Shown one piece after another: positions 8,551 to 16,565 of a stretch of DNA of 64,000 nt. Below the pieces are notes generated by a model, which did no database searches, was not told where the DNA came from, and saw only the letters and a list, made by a program, of their open reading frames with translations. Source of the stretch: Desulfosediminicola ganghwensis (GTDB lineage Bacteria > Desulfobacterota > Desulfobulbia > Desulfobulbales > Desulfocapsaceae). Where the stretch lies: assembly GCF_005116675.2 (NCBI RefSeq), contig NZ_CP050699.1:3557001-3621000 (forward strand), in the 5' to 3' direction. The first letter of the stretch is position 1, and every line of letters begins with the position of its first letter. Position numbers and translations under genes: made by a program.

Positions 8551-9279
8551 TTCAAACGTAACAGCTATGTGCAAAAATACGCCGGCGTAAACATCACCGA
8601 ACCTGCGCTGCCGAAACTCAGTCAAGATGATGAGTTGATCGGATACATCACCTCGTTTGATTTTTTTGAAACCGGCCGAAAAGTACACAGTGATTTTTTT
8701 TCACGCTCTGATACTTGCCGAGTCCCATGCTGACCCTGATGCAGTTTCAGCCAAAGATGCGATTGGGCTTGGTCAAATTTTTTAGATACCATAAGAGAGG
8801 CTGGACACTCAGAATAAAACTTAACTATATCAATATTGACAAACTGCAACACATCGCCAGGAATGATCTCTTTGATCCTGCACTTAATATTCTTCTCACC
8901 TGCTATTTGATCAATAAATATAAATATACATTTCGATGGTCTTCTTGATCTTGTCGTTGCTGCCTGGAATGGTGGTGAAAATGTCAGTGCTTTAGTCTTT
9001 CGAAAACATCCACCTTACCAGGAAACTGAAAACCTCATAGACAGAGTAAACAGATATTATCTTACACTTTTACAAAATATTTTCGAGCCAGCACCATATC
9101 CCCTTACCTCCCCTTCCCCTGCTTCCCATTACGGCAGGCGCGACCCACAGCAATGGATCGCAATTTCTTTGCAACTACAACCACCTCGTAAGCCCAGCAA
9201 GCCCAGCCTGCACATTCGACACAGAGCTTTAAAGACACCGATTTTGTTGTCTTTAAAGGAAAATGGCAAAATTTATTGA
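8551..9279 (+). pseudogene. Decayed lytic transglycosylase (SLT domain)
   Basis: Three frames together spell a Slt/MltE-type lytic transglycosylase. From 8551, one frame reads FKRNSYVQKYAGVNITEPALPKL and continues to about 8700. A second, from about 8702, reads ALILAESHADPDAVSAKDAI then GLGQIF and stops at TAG. Its Glu sits where the catalytic Glu of the ES motif belongs. A third begins near 8865 with DLFDPALNILLTCYL and, after another shift near 8935, continues as DLVVAAWNGGENVSALV and PPYQETENLIDRVNRYY. These are the order and spacing of the SLT domain (AESxxDPxAVS, GLxQI, FDPxxNI, AAxNxG, PPYxETxxYVxRV). At least two frameshifts and two stops destroy the gene. The true 5' end is not clear, and the long 3' frame to 9279 may include non-coding sequence. 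Confidence 0.72.
9227..9258. repeat. Perfect 10-bp inverted repeat
   Basis: CTTTAAAGAC (9227-9236) and GTCTTTAAAG (9249-9258) form a hairpin with a 12-base loop at the end of the transglycosylase remnant. No T run follows, so it is a weak terminator at best or a protein-binding site. Confidence 0.4.
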
Positions 9280-9320
9280 CATGCGGAAGCTAAAGTATTT
9301 AAGTATATAGTTATTGACAT
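9273..9320 (+). repeat. Direct repeat TTATTGACAT upstream of the molybdoenzyme operon
   Basis: The ten bases TTATTGACAT occur at 9273-9282 and again at 9311-9320, each containing the -35 consensus TTGACA. They lie 210-260 bases upstream of the chaperone start. They could be promoter elements or a regulator's half-sites. Confidence 0.35.
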
Positions 9321-9431
9321 ATGTCGTATACCACTGATTTCCCGTGGATTCGCGTAACTTACGCAAAAAAAAGGATTTTATCAGGTAATGAAATTCCAGA
9401 CCTAACAAGTCAAATTGCCACAGTGTGGTAA

Positions 9432-9460
9432 TTGACAACGGTGATAGTCACAGGTAGATT
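9432..9460 (+). promoter_or_regulatory. Candidate sigma-70 promoter of the TorD-molybdoenzyme operon
   Basis: TTGACA (9432-9437) is followed after 17 bases by TAGATT (9455-9460), about 70 bases upstream of the chaperone ATG. The -35 is perfect; the -10 matches four of six bases. Confidence 0.45.
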
Positions 9461-9529
9461 TCCACCTCATTTACGAAGGTTATGTTTTATTCACCCTCGT
9501 TACAGTACGGTTGATTTGCCGCAAACCAG

Positions 9530-10126
9530 ATGGGCATTATGACAAGCACAACGACTCTACGAATTGCTACACTTTACAGGTTTTGCGCGCAAAGCCTCCA
9601 ATACCCTGACACAAACTGGCTTAACGCAGATTATTTGCAGGGATTGTATTCACTTCTCGAAAGTCTTGGAGCAGATGATGAACTTGAACAGGTCCAGACA
9701 GCTTTTGAGACTGATCCAGACATTCTTGAGACGCTACAAATTGAACACACAAGGTTATTCATAAACGGTGTTCCACACGTTGTAGCCCCACCTTATGGCT
9801 CGGTTTACGTGGATAAATCCCTGCAAGGATTACATACAGAAAAAACCCTCAATTTTTATGCAGAGTGCGGATACAGCCTGAAGCACGGGTCAGATCTGCC
9901 GGATCACATCATCCACCAACTTGAATTTCTGTCTCTGCTGGCGGAAAACAACGACGCAGAGCACGAATCAGAATTTTTGCAGACCATATTTCTTCCATGG
10001 TTCAGCAAGTTTGGCGCGAGAGTAAAGCAGGAGACTCACCACCCGTTTTATTCTGTAATTGTTCAACTCATTGATTATTTAACGAAGGAGGAAGACGAAC
10101 ATGGCATTCAACTTGACGAGGCGTAG
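9530..10126 (+). CDS. TorD/DmsD-family redox-enzyme maturation chaperone
   Basis: The 198-residue, all-helical protein has the TorD-family layout: a helical N-terminus (LYRFCAQSLQYP), the IEHTRLFINGVPHVVAPPYGSVY core motif (family pattern ExxRLF...P..P.YxS.Y), and the C-terminal PDHIIHQLEFLSLLAEN. These chaperones bind the twin-arginine signal of a partner molybdoenzyme, insert cofactor and hold back export. The partner is clearly the next gene, which starts at 10101 inside this frame (26-base overlap), so translation is coupled. ATG 9539 is an alternative start. Confidence 0.88.
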   Translation: MGIMTSTTTLRIATLYRFCAQSLQYPDTNWLNADYLQGLYSLLESLGADDELEQVQTAFETDPDILETLQIEHTRLFINGVPHVVAPPYGSVYVDKSLQGLHTEKTLNFYAECGYSLKHGSDLPDHIIHQLEFLSLLAENNDAEHESEFLQTIFLPWFSKFGARVKQETHHPFYSVIVQLIDYLTKEEDEHGIQLDEA

Positions 10127-12338
10127 ATTTTTACAATCTGCCTCTCTGGCAGCTGCTTCCATACCGCTTTCAAAAGTTGTTTCCGCAGAGACCGGGTTTG
10201 TTCAATCCCCACTTGAACCGAAAGGCTCCCTCAAGGAAGAAACCGCAACGGGTGGTATCTGTGAAATGTGCTTCTGGAGATGCCAGCTCATAGGTAAAAA
10301 ACGTGACGGCAGACTTATAAAGCTGGAAGGTAACCCGAAATCAATAGACAACGGCACTTCCATCTGCGCCAGGGGCAACGCTGGCATTAAGCTGCTTTAC
10401 GATCCTGATAGATTGAAATACCCTCTGAAAAACGTGGGCGAAAGAGGCAAACCCGTCTGGAAACGAATCAGCTGGGAAGAAGCGCTTGCGGAGTGTTCAA
10501 GCAAATTGAAGGGTGTTGTCGATAAATACGGCCCCCAGGGGATTGCAGTCTTTCCCCATGGTTCGACCGCCAAATACCCGATGCATTTCTTTGAAAGAAC
10601 CGTCGGAACGCACAATGTGAGTGAGGCCTCTTTCTTCCAGTGCCGAGGCATTCGTGATACAGCATACTGGGCGACAATCGGCAAAGCTCCAGGCGAAAAC
10701 GTCGATATGCCGAATTCCAAAGCTATTATGCTGCTCGGCTCGCATATTGGTGAAAATGTTCATGTTTCGCATGTTAAGAGCTTTATTAAAGGTCTGCAAA
10801 ACGGTTCCAAGCTCATTGTTGTTGATCCACGATATTCTGCAGCTGCGGCGAAATCCGATGTCTGGGTGAAAATCAAGCCTGGCACCGATACCGCTTTTCT
10901 GCTGGCGATTATGAACTATCTCGTTAAGACAGAAAAATATAACGTCGACTTCATTGATGAATGGGCAGATGGTTTTGATGAGTTTGCCGAAGGTATCGCT
11001 GACTGGACTTTTGAAAGAGCTGCCAAGGAGTGTAATATCCCTGTCGAGCAGATCAAAGAAGTAGCAGACATACTCGCAGAAAACGCTCCCAATGTTTCTA
11101 TCCATCCTGGTCGCCACGTAAGCTGGTATGGAAACGACTTTCAGCGACAACGCTCACTCGCCTGCCTCACCGCACTTCTTGGCGCTTATTATGTAGAAGG
11201 CGGCTGGGTACCAGGTATCAAACCCAAGGTTGGTAAAGTAAGCTGGGCCAAGCATGATCATGGTAACGAGCACAACCTCAATTACAATGAAGACGAGGAA
11301 CTTCGCCACCCATTTACACCTCCGGGAACACCTACTGAGTTGATTCGAGATGCGGCTCTGACTGGTAAACCGTATCCTATCAAAGGTTGTGTAATCTGGG
11401 GCCAGAACCCTATCCAGACCATCCCTGGCCAGGAAAAGATGAAAGATGTGCTCCGCCAGATGGATTTCGTCATGTGTGTTGACGTGATGCCAACAGACGC
11501 GACCATGTGGGCTGATATTCTTTTGCCTGAGGCAAGTTATCTCGAACGCTTTGATCTTGTGAAAACCGGTACACAGTGGGATTTCTCCGAAAAGCATCAA
11601 CAATACATCACTGCCAGGATGCCATTGGTTGAACCAATGTTTGAACGCAAGGACAACGTGTTCATTACCAACGCCATCGCCAAAGGTATGGGTCATGAAG
11701 AAGAGATTCCAGTGAAAACCGTTGAAGAAATGGTTGAAAAGAATCTCGCTGTAGCGGGGCTCAGCATAGCACAGCTCAAGAAAGAAGATGGCATTCATCT
11801 TCGCGACGGCAAGGACCCATACGGCATCCCTGAAGACTTTGAGGTTCTGCTTTATAACGAAGATATCGAAGATGCAGGATTCCCTGGTGTGCCAACCTAT
11901 ATGCCTGTCGAACCACCACCAGCCGGCTTTGCCCGGCTACTCTATGGCCGTGTGCCTGTCCATACGTTCAACAGGACCCAGAACAACGCCTGGCTCAACT
12001 TTGCCATGCCGGAAAACCCTGTCTGGATTAATGATGAGACCGCGAACAAACTGGGCCTGAAAGATGGTGACACTGTCGGTCTGGTTAACAGTGAGGGATT
12101 CAAGTCCCACACCACTACTACGGTTAAGGTAACTCCCGGCATCAGAAAAGATTCAGTCTATATGGCCCATGGTTACGGTTCCGCCAATCCACTGCTGAGT
12201 GTTGCAGTGAATGCAGGTGTCGATGACACAAGTCTTATGACCAAGATTGCGATAGATCCAGAGACTGGTGCCCATGGTATGCGGAACAACTTTGTCAAGC
12301 TGATCAAAGACGGCAAAGTGCTGGACATTCCGGCATAG
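10101..12338 (+). CDS. Tat-exported molybdopterin oxidoreductase, PsrA/PhsA-like catalytic subunit
   Basis: The 745-residue protein starts with a twin-arginine signal (TRRRFLQ at residues 6-12), so it is folded in the cytoplasm and exported to the periplasm. The first domain binds one 4Fe-4S cluster through C54, C57, C61 and C89. The bis-MGD domains follow, with C181 in SFFQCRGIRD in the usual position of the Mo/W ligand; a Cys ligand fits the polysulfide/thiosulfate reductase branch. The C-terminal molybdopterin dinucleotide-binding domain begins near residue 620 (NNAWLNFAMPENPVWIND). AGGAGG precedes the start. The FeS subunit follows. No NrfD/PsrC-type membrane anchor is encoded beside it. 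The likely role is reduction or oxidation of a sulfur or other inorganic compound; the substrate cannot be assigned from sequence. Confidence 0.92.
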   Translation: MAFNLTRRRFLQSASLAAASIPLSKVVSAETGFVQSPLEPKGSLKEETATGGICEMCFWRCQLIGKKRDGRLIKLEGNPKSIDNGTSICARGNAGIKLLYDPDRLKYPLKNVGERGKPVWKRISWEEALAECSSKLKGVVDKYGPQGIAVFPHGSTAKYPMHFFERTVGTHNVSEASFFQCRGIRDTAYWATIGKAPGENVDMPNSKAIMLLGSHIGENVHVSHVKSFIKGLQNGSKLIVVDPRYSAAAAKSDVWVKIKPGTDTAFLLAIMNYLVKTEKYNVDFIDEWADGFDEFAEGIADWTFERAAKECNIPVEQIKEVADILAENAPNVSIHPGRHVSWYGNDFQRQRSLACLTALLGAYYVEGGWVPGIKPKVGKVSWAKHDHGNEHNLNYNEDEELRHPFTPPGTPTELIRDAALTGKPYPIKGCVIWGQNPIQTIPGQEKMKDVLRQMDFVMCVDVMPTDATMWADILLPEASYLERFDLVKTGTQWDFSEKHQQYITARMPLVEPMFERKDNVFITNAIAKGMGHEEEIPVKTVEEMVEKNLAVAGLSIAQLKKEDGIHLRDGKDPYGIPEDFEVLLYNEDIEDAGFPGVPTYMPVEPPPAGFARLLYGRVPVHTFNRTQNNAWLNFAMPENPVWINDETANKLGLKDGDTVGLVNSEGFKSHTTTTVKVTPGIRKDSVYMAHGYGSANPLLSVAVNAGVDDTSLMTKIAIDPETGAHGMRNNFVKLIKDGKVLDIPA

Positions 12339-12381
12339 CTCGCATTAGCGTAAATAATTTCCCTTGAGGAGGAAAATATAA

Positions 12382-13197
12382 ATGCAATACGGAATGATAA
12401 TAGATCTCGAACGATGCGTTGGCTGTCATGCCTGCACTATTGCCTGCAAGGCAGAGTGGGAAGTTCCTGTCGAATACGGCAGAAACTGGGTACGGCGCCT
12501 GGGGCCTTCAATTGTTCAAGGCGAGATGGCGTCCACCTACTATCCCGGGTTGTGCAATCACTGCACTGAGCCACCCTGCGTAGAAGAATGTCCGGCAGAT
12601 TACGAAGAGCAAACATTTACCAACCCGAAAACAGGTGAAACTATAACTCTTGAGGTTGCAGCCACCTGGAAAGATCCTTTTGACGGTACCGTACAGATAG
12701 ACAAATCCCGCTGTCTGGGATGCGGAGCCTGTGCAGACGTATGTCCTTACAGCGCACGCTACATCAACCCTGATTTGGTTGACGACATGTCCGAGGACGG
12801 CAAGGCTGACAAGTGCACCCTCTGCAAGCCTCGGGTAGATGCCGGCTCACTGCCTGCCTGTGTGCAGACCTGTATTACTAACGCCCGAATTTTTGGCGAT
12901 CTAGATGATCCCAAGTCAGAAGTTGCCAAGTATATTAAGAAGGGTGCAAAAGGAATCGAACCTGTTGATGGAGAGCTTGGCCCGAATATCAAATATTATG
13001 GCTGTAAAAAGGATGTTGACCTGCTCTTCGGCACCTCTACGCCTGAATTGGTAGACGTTGGGCCAATTCGACGCCGGGCAATGCTGGCAGCTCTTGGCAG
13101 TGGAGCAAAAAAATCCCTGCGCAATGTCGGACTGCTGGGTATCGCGGGTGCATTTCTTGCGTCGGCAGCCTCAGATGGGGATGCCAGCGACAAATAA
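12382..13197 (+). CDS. Four-cluster ferredoxin-like electron-transfer subunit of the molybdoenzyme
   Basis: The 271-residue protein carries the DmsB/PsrB-type set of four 4Fe-4S sites: C12-C15-C18-C22, C58-C61-C66-C70, C111-C114-C117-C121 and C145-C148-C160-C164. It should pass electrons between the molybdenum subunit and a quinone or cytochrome partner. The C-terminus is unusual. After about residue 220 it adds a basic stretch (RRRAML) and a hydrophobic tail (NVGLLGIAGAFLASAAS), which might attach it to the membrane in the absence of a PsrC-type subunit. A GGAGG site precedes the ATG. The operon ends at the terminator 13231-13266. Confidence 0.92.
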   Translation: MQYGMIIDLERCVGCHACTIACKAEWEVPVEYGRNWVRRLGPSIVQGEMASTYYPGLCNHCTEPPCVEECPADYEEQTFTNPKTGETITLEVAATWKDPFDGTVQIDKSRCLGCGACADVCPYSARYINPDLVDDMSEDGKADKCTLCKPRVDAGSLPACVQTCITNARIFGDLDDPKSEVAKYIKKGAKGIEPVDGELGPNIKYYGCKKDVDLLFGTSTPELVDVGPIRRRAMLAALGSGAKKSLRNVGLLGIAGAFLASAASDGDASDK

Positions 13198-13230
13198 GCT
13201 TTACGATTCAGAATAGCAGTACATTTTACA

Positions 13231-13266
13231 GGACCATAATCTCAATTTGATTATGGTCCTTTTTTT
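13231..13266 (+). terminator. Rho-independent terminator of the molybdoenzyme operon
   Basis: GGACCATAATC (13231-13241) pairs perfectly with GATTATGGTCC (13249-13259) over a seven-base loop, followed by seven T. It lies 33 bases after the FeS-subunit stop. Confidence 0.9.
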
Positions 13267-13478
13267 ATGTATTATCGTGGCACATTTGATATACCCGCTA
13301 ATTGTGGCAGCCTTTTCATCAAATAATTATATTCATAATGAAAATATGCAGGGTCAACTGATTTTAGTGATTATTACATAGAATACCTGATAGCTTAGTA
13401 GAGGCTTTACCGGCTGCTTTTGAGCCAACACCATAATTGTCTCTCTAATAAATTGAAATAATTCCCAAAAGGAAAACC

Positions 13479-15161
13479 ATGAGCACAGACGATAAGAAGA
13501 TCATTTATTCAATGATCAAAGTATCGAAGTATTACGATAACAAACCAGTCATAAAGGATATATCTCTCTCCTATTTCTATGGCGCCAAAATTGGCGTACT
13601 CGGTCTGAACGGCTCCGGTAAAAGTACCCTGCTGAGAATTCTTGCCGGGGTGGACACAGAGTTCAACGGTAAAACAGTTCTTTCTCCCGGGTTGACTGTC
13701 GGCTACCTTGAACAGGAGCCTGATCTCGATCCGGAGAGTACTGTTCGCGCAATCGTTGAAGAAGGTGCCCAGGAGACTGTCGATCTGCTCCAGGAATTTA
13801 ATGAGATCAACGAAAAATTCGCCGAGCCCATGACCGATGACGAAATGCAGAACCTCATCGACCGTCAGGCACAGGTACAGGAAAAACTCGATCACCTCTC
13901 AGCCTGGGATCTCGATAGTCGACTTGATATGGCCATGGATGCCCTGCGCTGCCCTCCCCCCGAATCTAAGTGTGGCGTGCTCTCCGGTGGTGAAAAACGT
14001 CGTGTTGCTCTCTGCCGTATTCTATTACAAAAGCCAGATATTCTGCTTCTCGATGAGCCCACAAACCATCTCGACGCACAATCAGTAGGTTGGCTTGAAC
14101 AACATCTTCAGGAATACGAAGGAACAGTTATTGCTGTAACCCATGATCGCTATTTTCTCGACAATGTCGCAGGCTGGATTCTCGAGCTGGATCGAGGGGT
14201 AGGAATTCCCTGGAAGGGCAATTACTCCTCTTGGCTGGAGCAGAAAGAGAAACGTCTTGCCATGGAAGAAAAGAAGGAGAGCAACCGCCGCAAAACGCTC
14301 CAGCGCGAACTTGAGTGGATCAAGATGTCTCCCAAGGGACGACGTTCGAAATCCAAGGCACGTATCAGCTCTTACGAGAAACTGATGGGCCAGGAGAGTG
14401 AAAAGCTCGAAAGAGATCTCGAAATATTTATTCCACCAGGACCACGCCTCGGTAAGGTTGTTATTGATGCTGAAGGCGTGCAGAAAAGATATGGCGACCG
14501 AATTCTGGTCGACAATATGACCTTCAATCTTCCTCCCGGTGGAATTGTAGGTGTTATCGGTCCCAACGGTGCTGGTAAAACCACCCTGTTCAGGATGATT
14601 ACCGAACAGGAAACACCGGATGCCGGTTCTATCAGAAAAGGTGACACCGTTAAGCTCTCATATGTAGATCAGTCCAGGGACTCCCTTGATCCCGAAGCTA
14701 CTATCTGGGAAACCATCTCTGATGGTCAGGATACCGTCTGGCTTGGCACTCGCGAAGTAAACAGCCGAGCGTACGTCGGAAAATTCAACTTCTCAGGATC
14801 TGATCAACAAAAGAAAGTCGGCTTACTGTCAGGTGGTCAGCGTAACCGTGTTCACCTTGCCCGGATGCTTAAAGAAGGCGGCAACGTATTACTGCTTGAT
14901 GAGCCGACCAACGACCTTGATGTCAACACCTTACGAGCCTTGGAAGAGGCGTTAGAAAATTTCGGCGGCTGCGCGGTTATCATCAGCCATGATCGTTGGT
15001 TTCTCGATAGACTTGCAACCCATATTCTCGCATTTGAGGGTAATTCAGAAGTGGTATGGTTTGAAGGAAACTACTCAGACTATGAGAAAGACAGAAAAGC
15101 AAGACTTGGGGCAGAAGCTGACCAGCCCCACCGCATAAAATACAGGCAGCTGACAAGATAG
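13479..15161 (+). CDS. ettA: Energy-dependent translational throttle protein EttA (ABC-F)
   Basis: The 560-residue protein has two ABC domains and no membrane segments. The first has Walker A GLNGSGKST, signature LSGGEKRRVAL and Walker B LLDEPTNHLD. The second has GPNGAGKTT, LSGGQRNRVHLAR and LLDEPTNDLD. The linker between them (KRKTLQREL-like, then MSPKGRRSKSKARI) is the P-site tRNA interaction motif region typical of EttA. The protein binds the ribosomal E site and gates the first peptide bond according to ATP/ADP level. Length agrees with E. coli EttA. The ribosome site (AAAAGGAAAA) is modest. The gene is transcribed alone. Confidence 0.96.
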   Translation: MSTDDKKIIYSMIKVSKYYDNKPVIKDISLSYFYGAKIGVLGLNGSGKSTLLRILAGVDTEFNGKTVLSPGLTVGYLEQEPDLDPESTVRAIVEEGAQETVDLLQEFNEINEKFAEPMTDDEMQNLIDRQAQVQEKLDHLSAWDLDSRLDMAMDALRCPPPESKCGVLSGGEKRRVALCRILLQKPDILLLDEPTNHLDAQSVGWLEQHLQEYEGTVIAVTHDRYFLDNVAGWILELDRGVGIPWKGNYSSWLEQKEKRLAMEEKKESNRRKTLQRELEWIKMSPKGRRSKSKARISSYEKLMGQESEKLERDLEIFIPPGPRLGKVVIDAEGVQKRYGDRILVDNMTFNLPPGGIVGVIGPNGAGKTTLFRMITEQETPDAGSIRKGDTVKLSYVDQSRDSLDPEATIWETISDGQDTVWLGTREVNSRAYVGKFNFSGSDQQKKVGLLSGGQRNRVHLARMLKEGGNVLLLDEPTNDLDVNTLRALEEALENFGGCAVIISHDRWFLDRLATHILAFEGNSEVVWFEGNYSDYEKDRKARLGAEADQPHRIKYRQLTR

Positions 15162-15184
15162 CACAGCGGTCGACGTAGGGAGAG

Positions 15185-15213
15185 CCTCGACAACTTTTGC
15201 ACTGTCGGGGTTC
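15185..15213 (+). terminator. Possible weak terminator after ettA
   Basis: CCTCGACA (15185-15192) can pair with TGTCGGGG (15203-15210), one G-U pair, followed by TTCTTT. The T tract is poor. Confidence 0.35.
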
Positions 15214-15229
15214 TTTGGGTTGGTGAACC

Positions 15230-15400
15230 ATGATAATTCTCGTGTTTGCAGAGTGCTCAATTAAGTCTTCAGAGACACCGAGTAGTAATCTGCAGCAAGC
15301 GTTTGGCAGTAACGAGTTTGAGGTAAGCGGTCGTGGCGTTGGGTTAAAAAATGATCTGCTCTACCTGGAAAAAGCGGCAAATCCGATGTGCTTTAGCTGA
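15230..15400 (+). CDS. Small open frame of 56 residues, uncertain
   Basis: The frame from ATG 15230 to TGA 15400 reads as a plausible peptide: a short hydrophobic start (MIILVFAEC), then EFEVSGRGVGLKNDLLYLEK. There is no good ribosome site and no family I recognise. It may be a genuine small protein, a remnant of a larger gene or chance. It fills most of the gap between ettA and the HPt gene. Confidence 0.25.
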   Translation: MIILVFAECSIKSSETPSSNLQQAFGSNEFEVSGRGVGLKNDLLYLEKAANPMCFS

Positions 15401-15453
15401 TCAGGAGCTTGATATTTTAGGTAAAATTCCACAGGTAACATGACTGCCAATCG

Positions 15454-15777
15454 TTACAGTTCCTTCAGTTCCTGCTGCATCTGTTGCAGTTTTGGCAGGA
15501 GTTCCTTTGCCAGCTCAACCCTGCCGGATCTGGCATCTTGCTCAATTTGCTTAGCGAGCATGGTAACCCCTTCTATCCCCAGAGTTGCTGCGGCCCCTTT
15601 GATGGAATGTGCGGCATTTGTTACCTGAAGCGCATTGCCACAGTTGATACCCGCCTCCATCTTAGCAACGTCATTCTCAAAGCTAATTTTAAAAAGATCT
15701 AAAAGTTCCTGCAGCAAATCAATATCGCCGGCAGTCTGCTCAAGTGCAAATTCCCTGTTCCAGCCCAGTATATTCAT
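15454..15777 (-). CDS. Histidine phosphotransfer (HPt) domain protein
   Basis: The 107-residue protein is a single HPt four-helix domain. The phospho-accepting His is H57 in AAHSIKGAAATLG, matching the family pattern HxLKGxxxxxG. It would relay phosphate between a hybrid sensor kinase and a response regulator in the cytoplasm. No kinase or regulator of a phosphorelay lies next to it, so its partners are encoded elsewhere. Length is typical for a stand-alone HPt. The C-terminus is rich in Gln/Leu helical sequence. Confidence 0.9.
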   Translation of the reverse strand: MNILGWNREFALEQTAGDIDLLQELLDLFKISFENDVAKMEAGINCGNALQVTNAAHSIKGAAATLGIEGVTMLAKQIEQDARSGRVELAKELLPKLQQMQQELKEL

Positions 15778-15926
15778 TTATAAATCCCGTTTTGCAGCTC
15801 AGACCTTTTTTTTCTGCTGGCAAGCCACCGGCAATACGTTCCATATGTACGTTTTGGCATTTCATCTAAAGGATAACACGGAATACTATCTGGACAAACA
15901 GTAACGGCAAAAGGCAATGTGAATTT

Positions 15927-16565
15927 TTATCGTAATGTGGATCTCAATGGCAGACCCGGCAACCGAATTCGCCCAACTCTCTCAATGCACAAGATACCAT
16001 CAATCACATTGACTACTGTAGACCCCAGGCCTTCATCAGCCGGCCCCCCGTCTACGACGTACGCAAGCTTGTCACCGAACGCCTCATGAACCTGTTTGGC
16101 AGACCGTGCCGGCTCATGCCTTGATGGATTCGCACTGGTAGCAGTGATGGGGTTTTTGAACAGATCTATTATGCGGCAAACTGTTCTATTGGGAGTCAGC
16201 CTGATACCGATGGTTCCGGTACCGCCTGTAAGAAGATGAGAGACGCTCGGCCTGGCAGGAAAAACAAGAGTTAGTGGTCCAGGCCAGTAGTGTTCTATCA
16301 GACTTTCGTATTGCTTGGGAATAGTCTGAGCATACTTCGCCACCTGTTGAACATTTGAGACAAGCAGCAGGATAGGTTTATTTTTCGGTCTCTGTTTTAC
16401 CAGGTAGAGACGTTCTATGGCCTGATCGTTATCCGGATTAACGGCAAGTCCATAATAGGTTTCAGTTGGGACGGCTACCACGCCTCCCATCCTTATGGCT
16501 TCAACAGCCCGCCGAATGTCATCATTCGACGGGCTGATAACAGACTGTTTATTAGAGTGATTCAA
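15927..16565 (-). CDS. tsaC: Threonylcarbamoyl-AMP synthase, Sua5/YrdC family
   Basis: The 212-residue protein makes L-threonylcarbamoyl-AMP from Thr, bicarbonate and ATP, the first step of t6A37 tRNA modification. The YrdC core is complete: VAVPTETYYGLAVNP near the N-terminus, the substrate motif KQRPKNKPI, WPGPLTLVF, GIRLTPN, and the ATSANPS motif. It lacks the extra C-terminal Sua5 domain, as bacterial TsaC/YrdC proteins do. The ATG (16563-16565) lies inside the end of the purDE frame (14-base overlap), so the two are co-transcribed and probably translationally coupled. Confidence 0.93.
   Translation of the reverse strand: MNHSNKQSVISPSNDDIRRAVEAIRMGGVVAVPTETYYGLAVNPDNDQAIERLYLVKQRPKNKPILLLVSNVQQVAKYAQTIPKQYESLIEHYWPGPLTLVFPARPSVSHLLTGGTGTIGIRLTPNRTVCRIIDLFKNPITATSANPSRHEPARSAKQVHEAFGDKLAYVVDGGPADEGLGSTVVNVIDGILCIERVGRIRLPGLPLRSTLR

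Noticed and set aside
8622-8852. 76-codon minus-strand frame in the apeB-torD gap
   Set aside because: It is antisense to the readable transglycosylase remnant, which explains the region better.
10497-11150. Open frame of 217 codons on the minus strand
   Set aside because: It is antisense to the molybdopterin oxidoreductase and resembles nothing.
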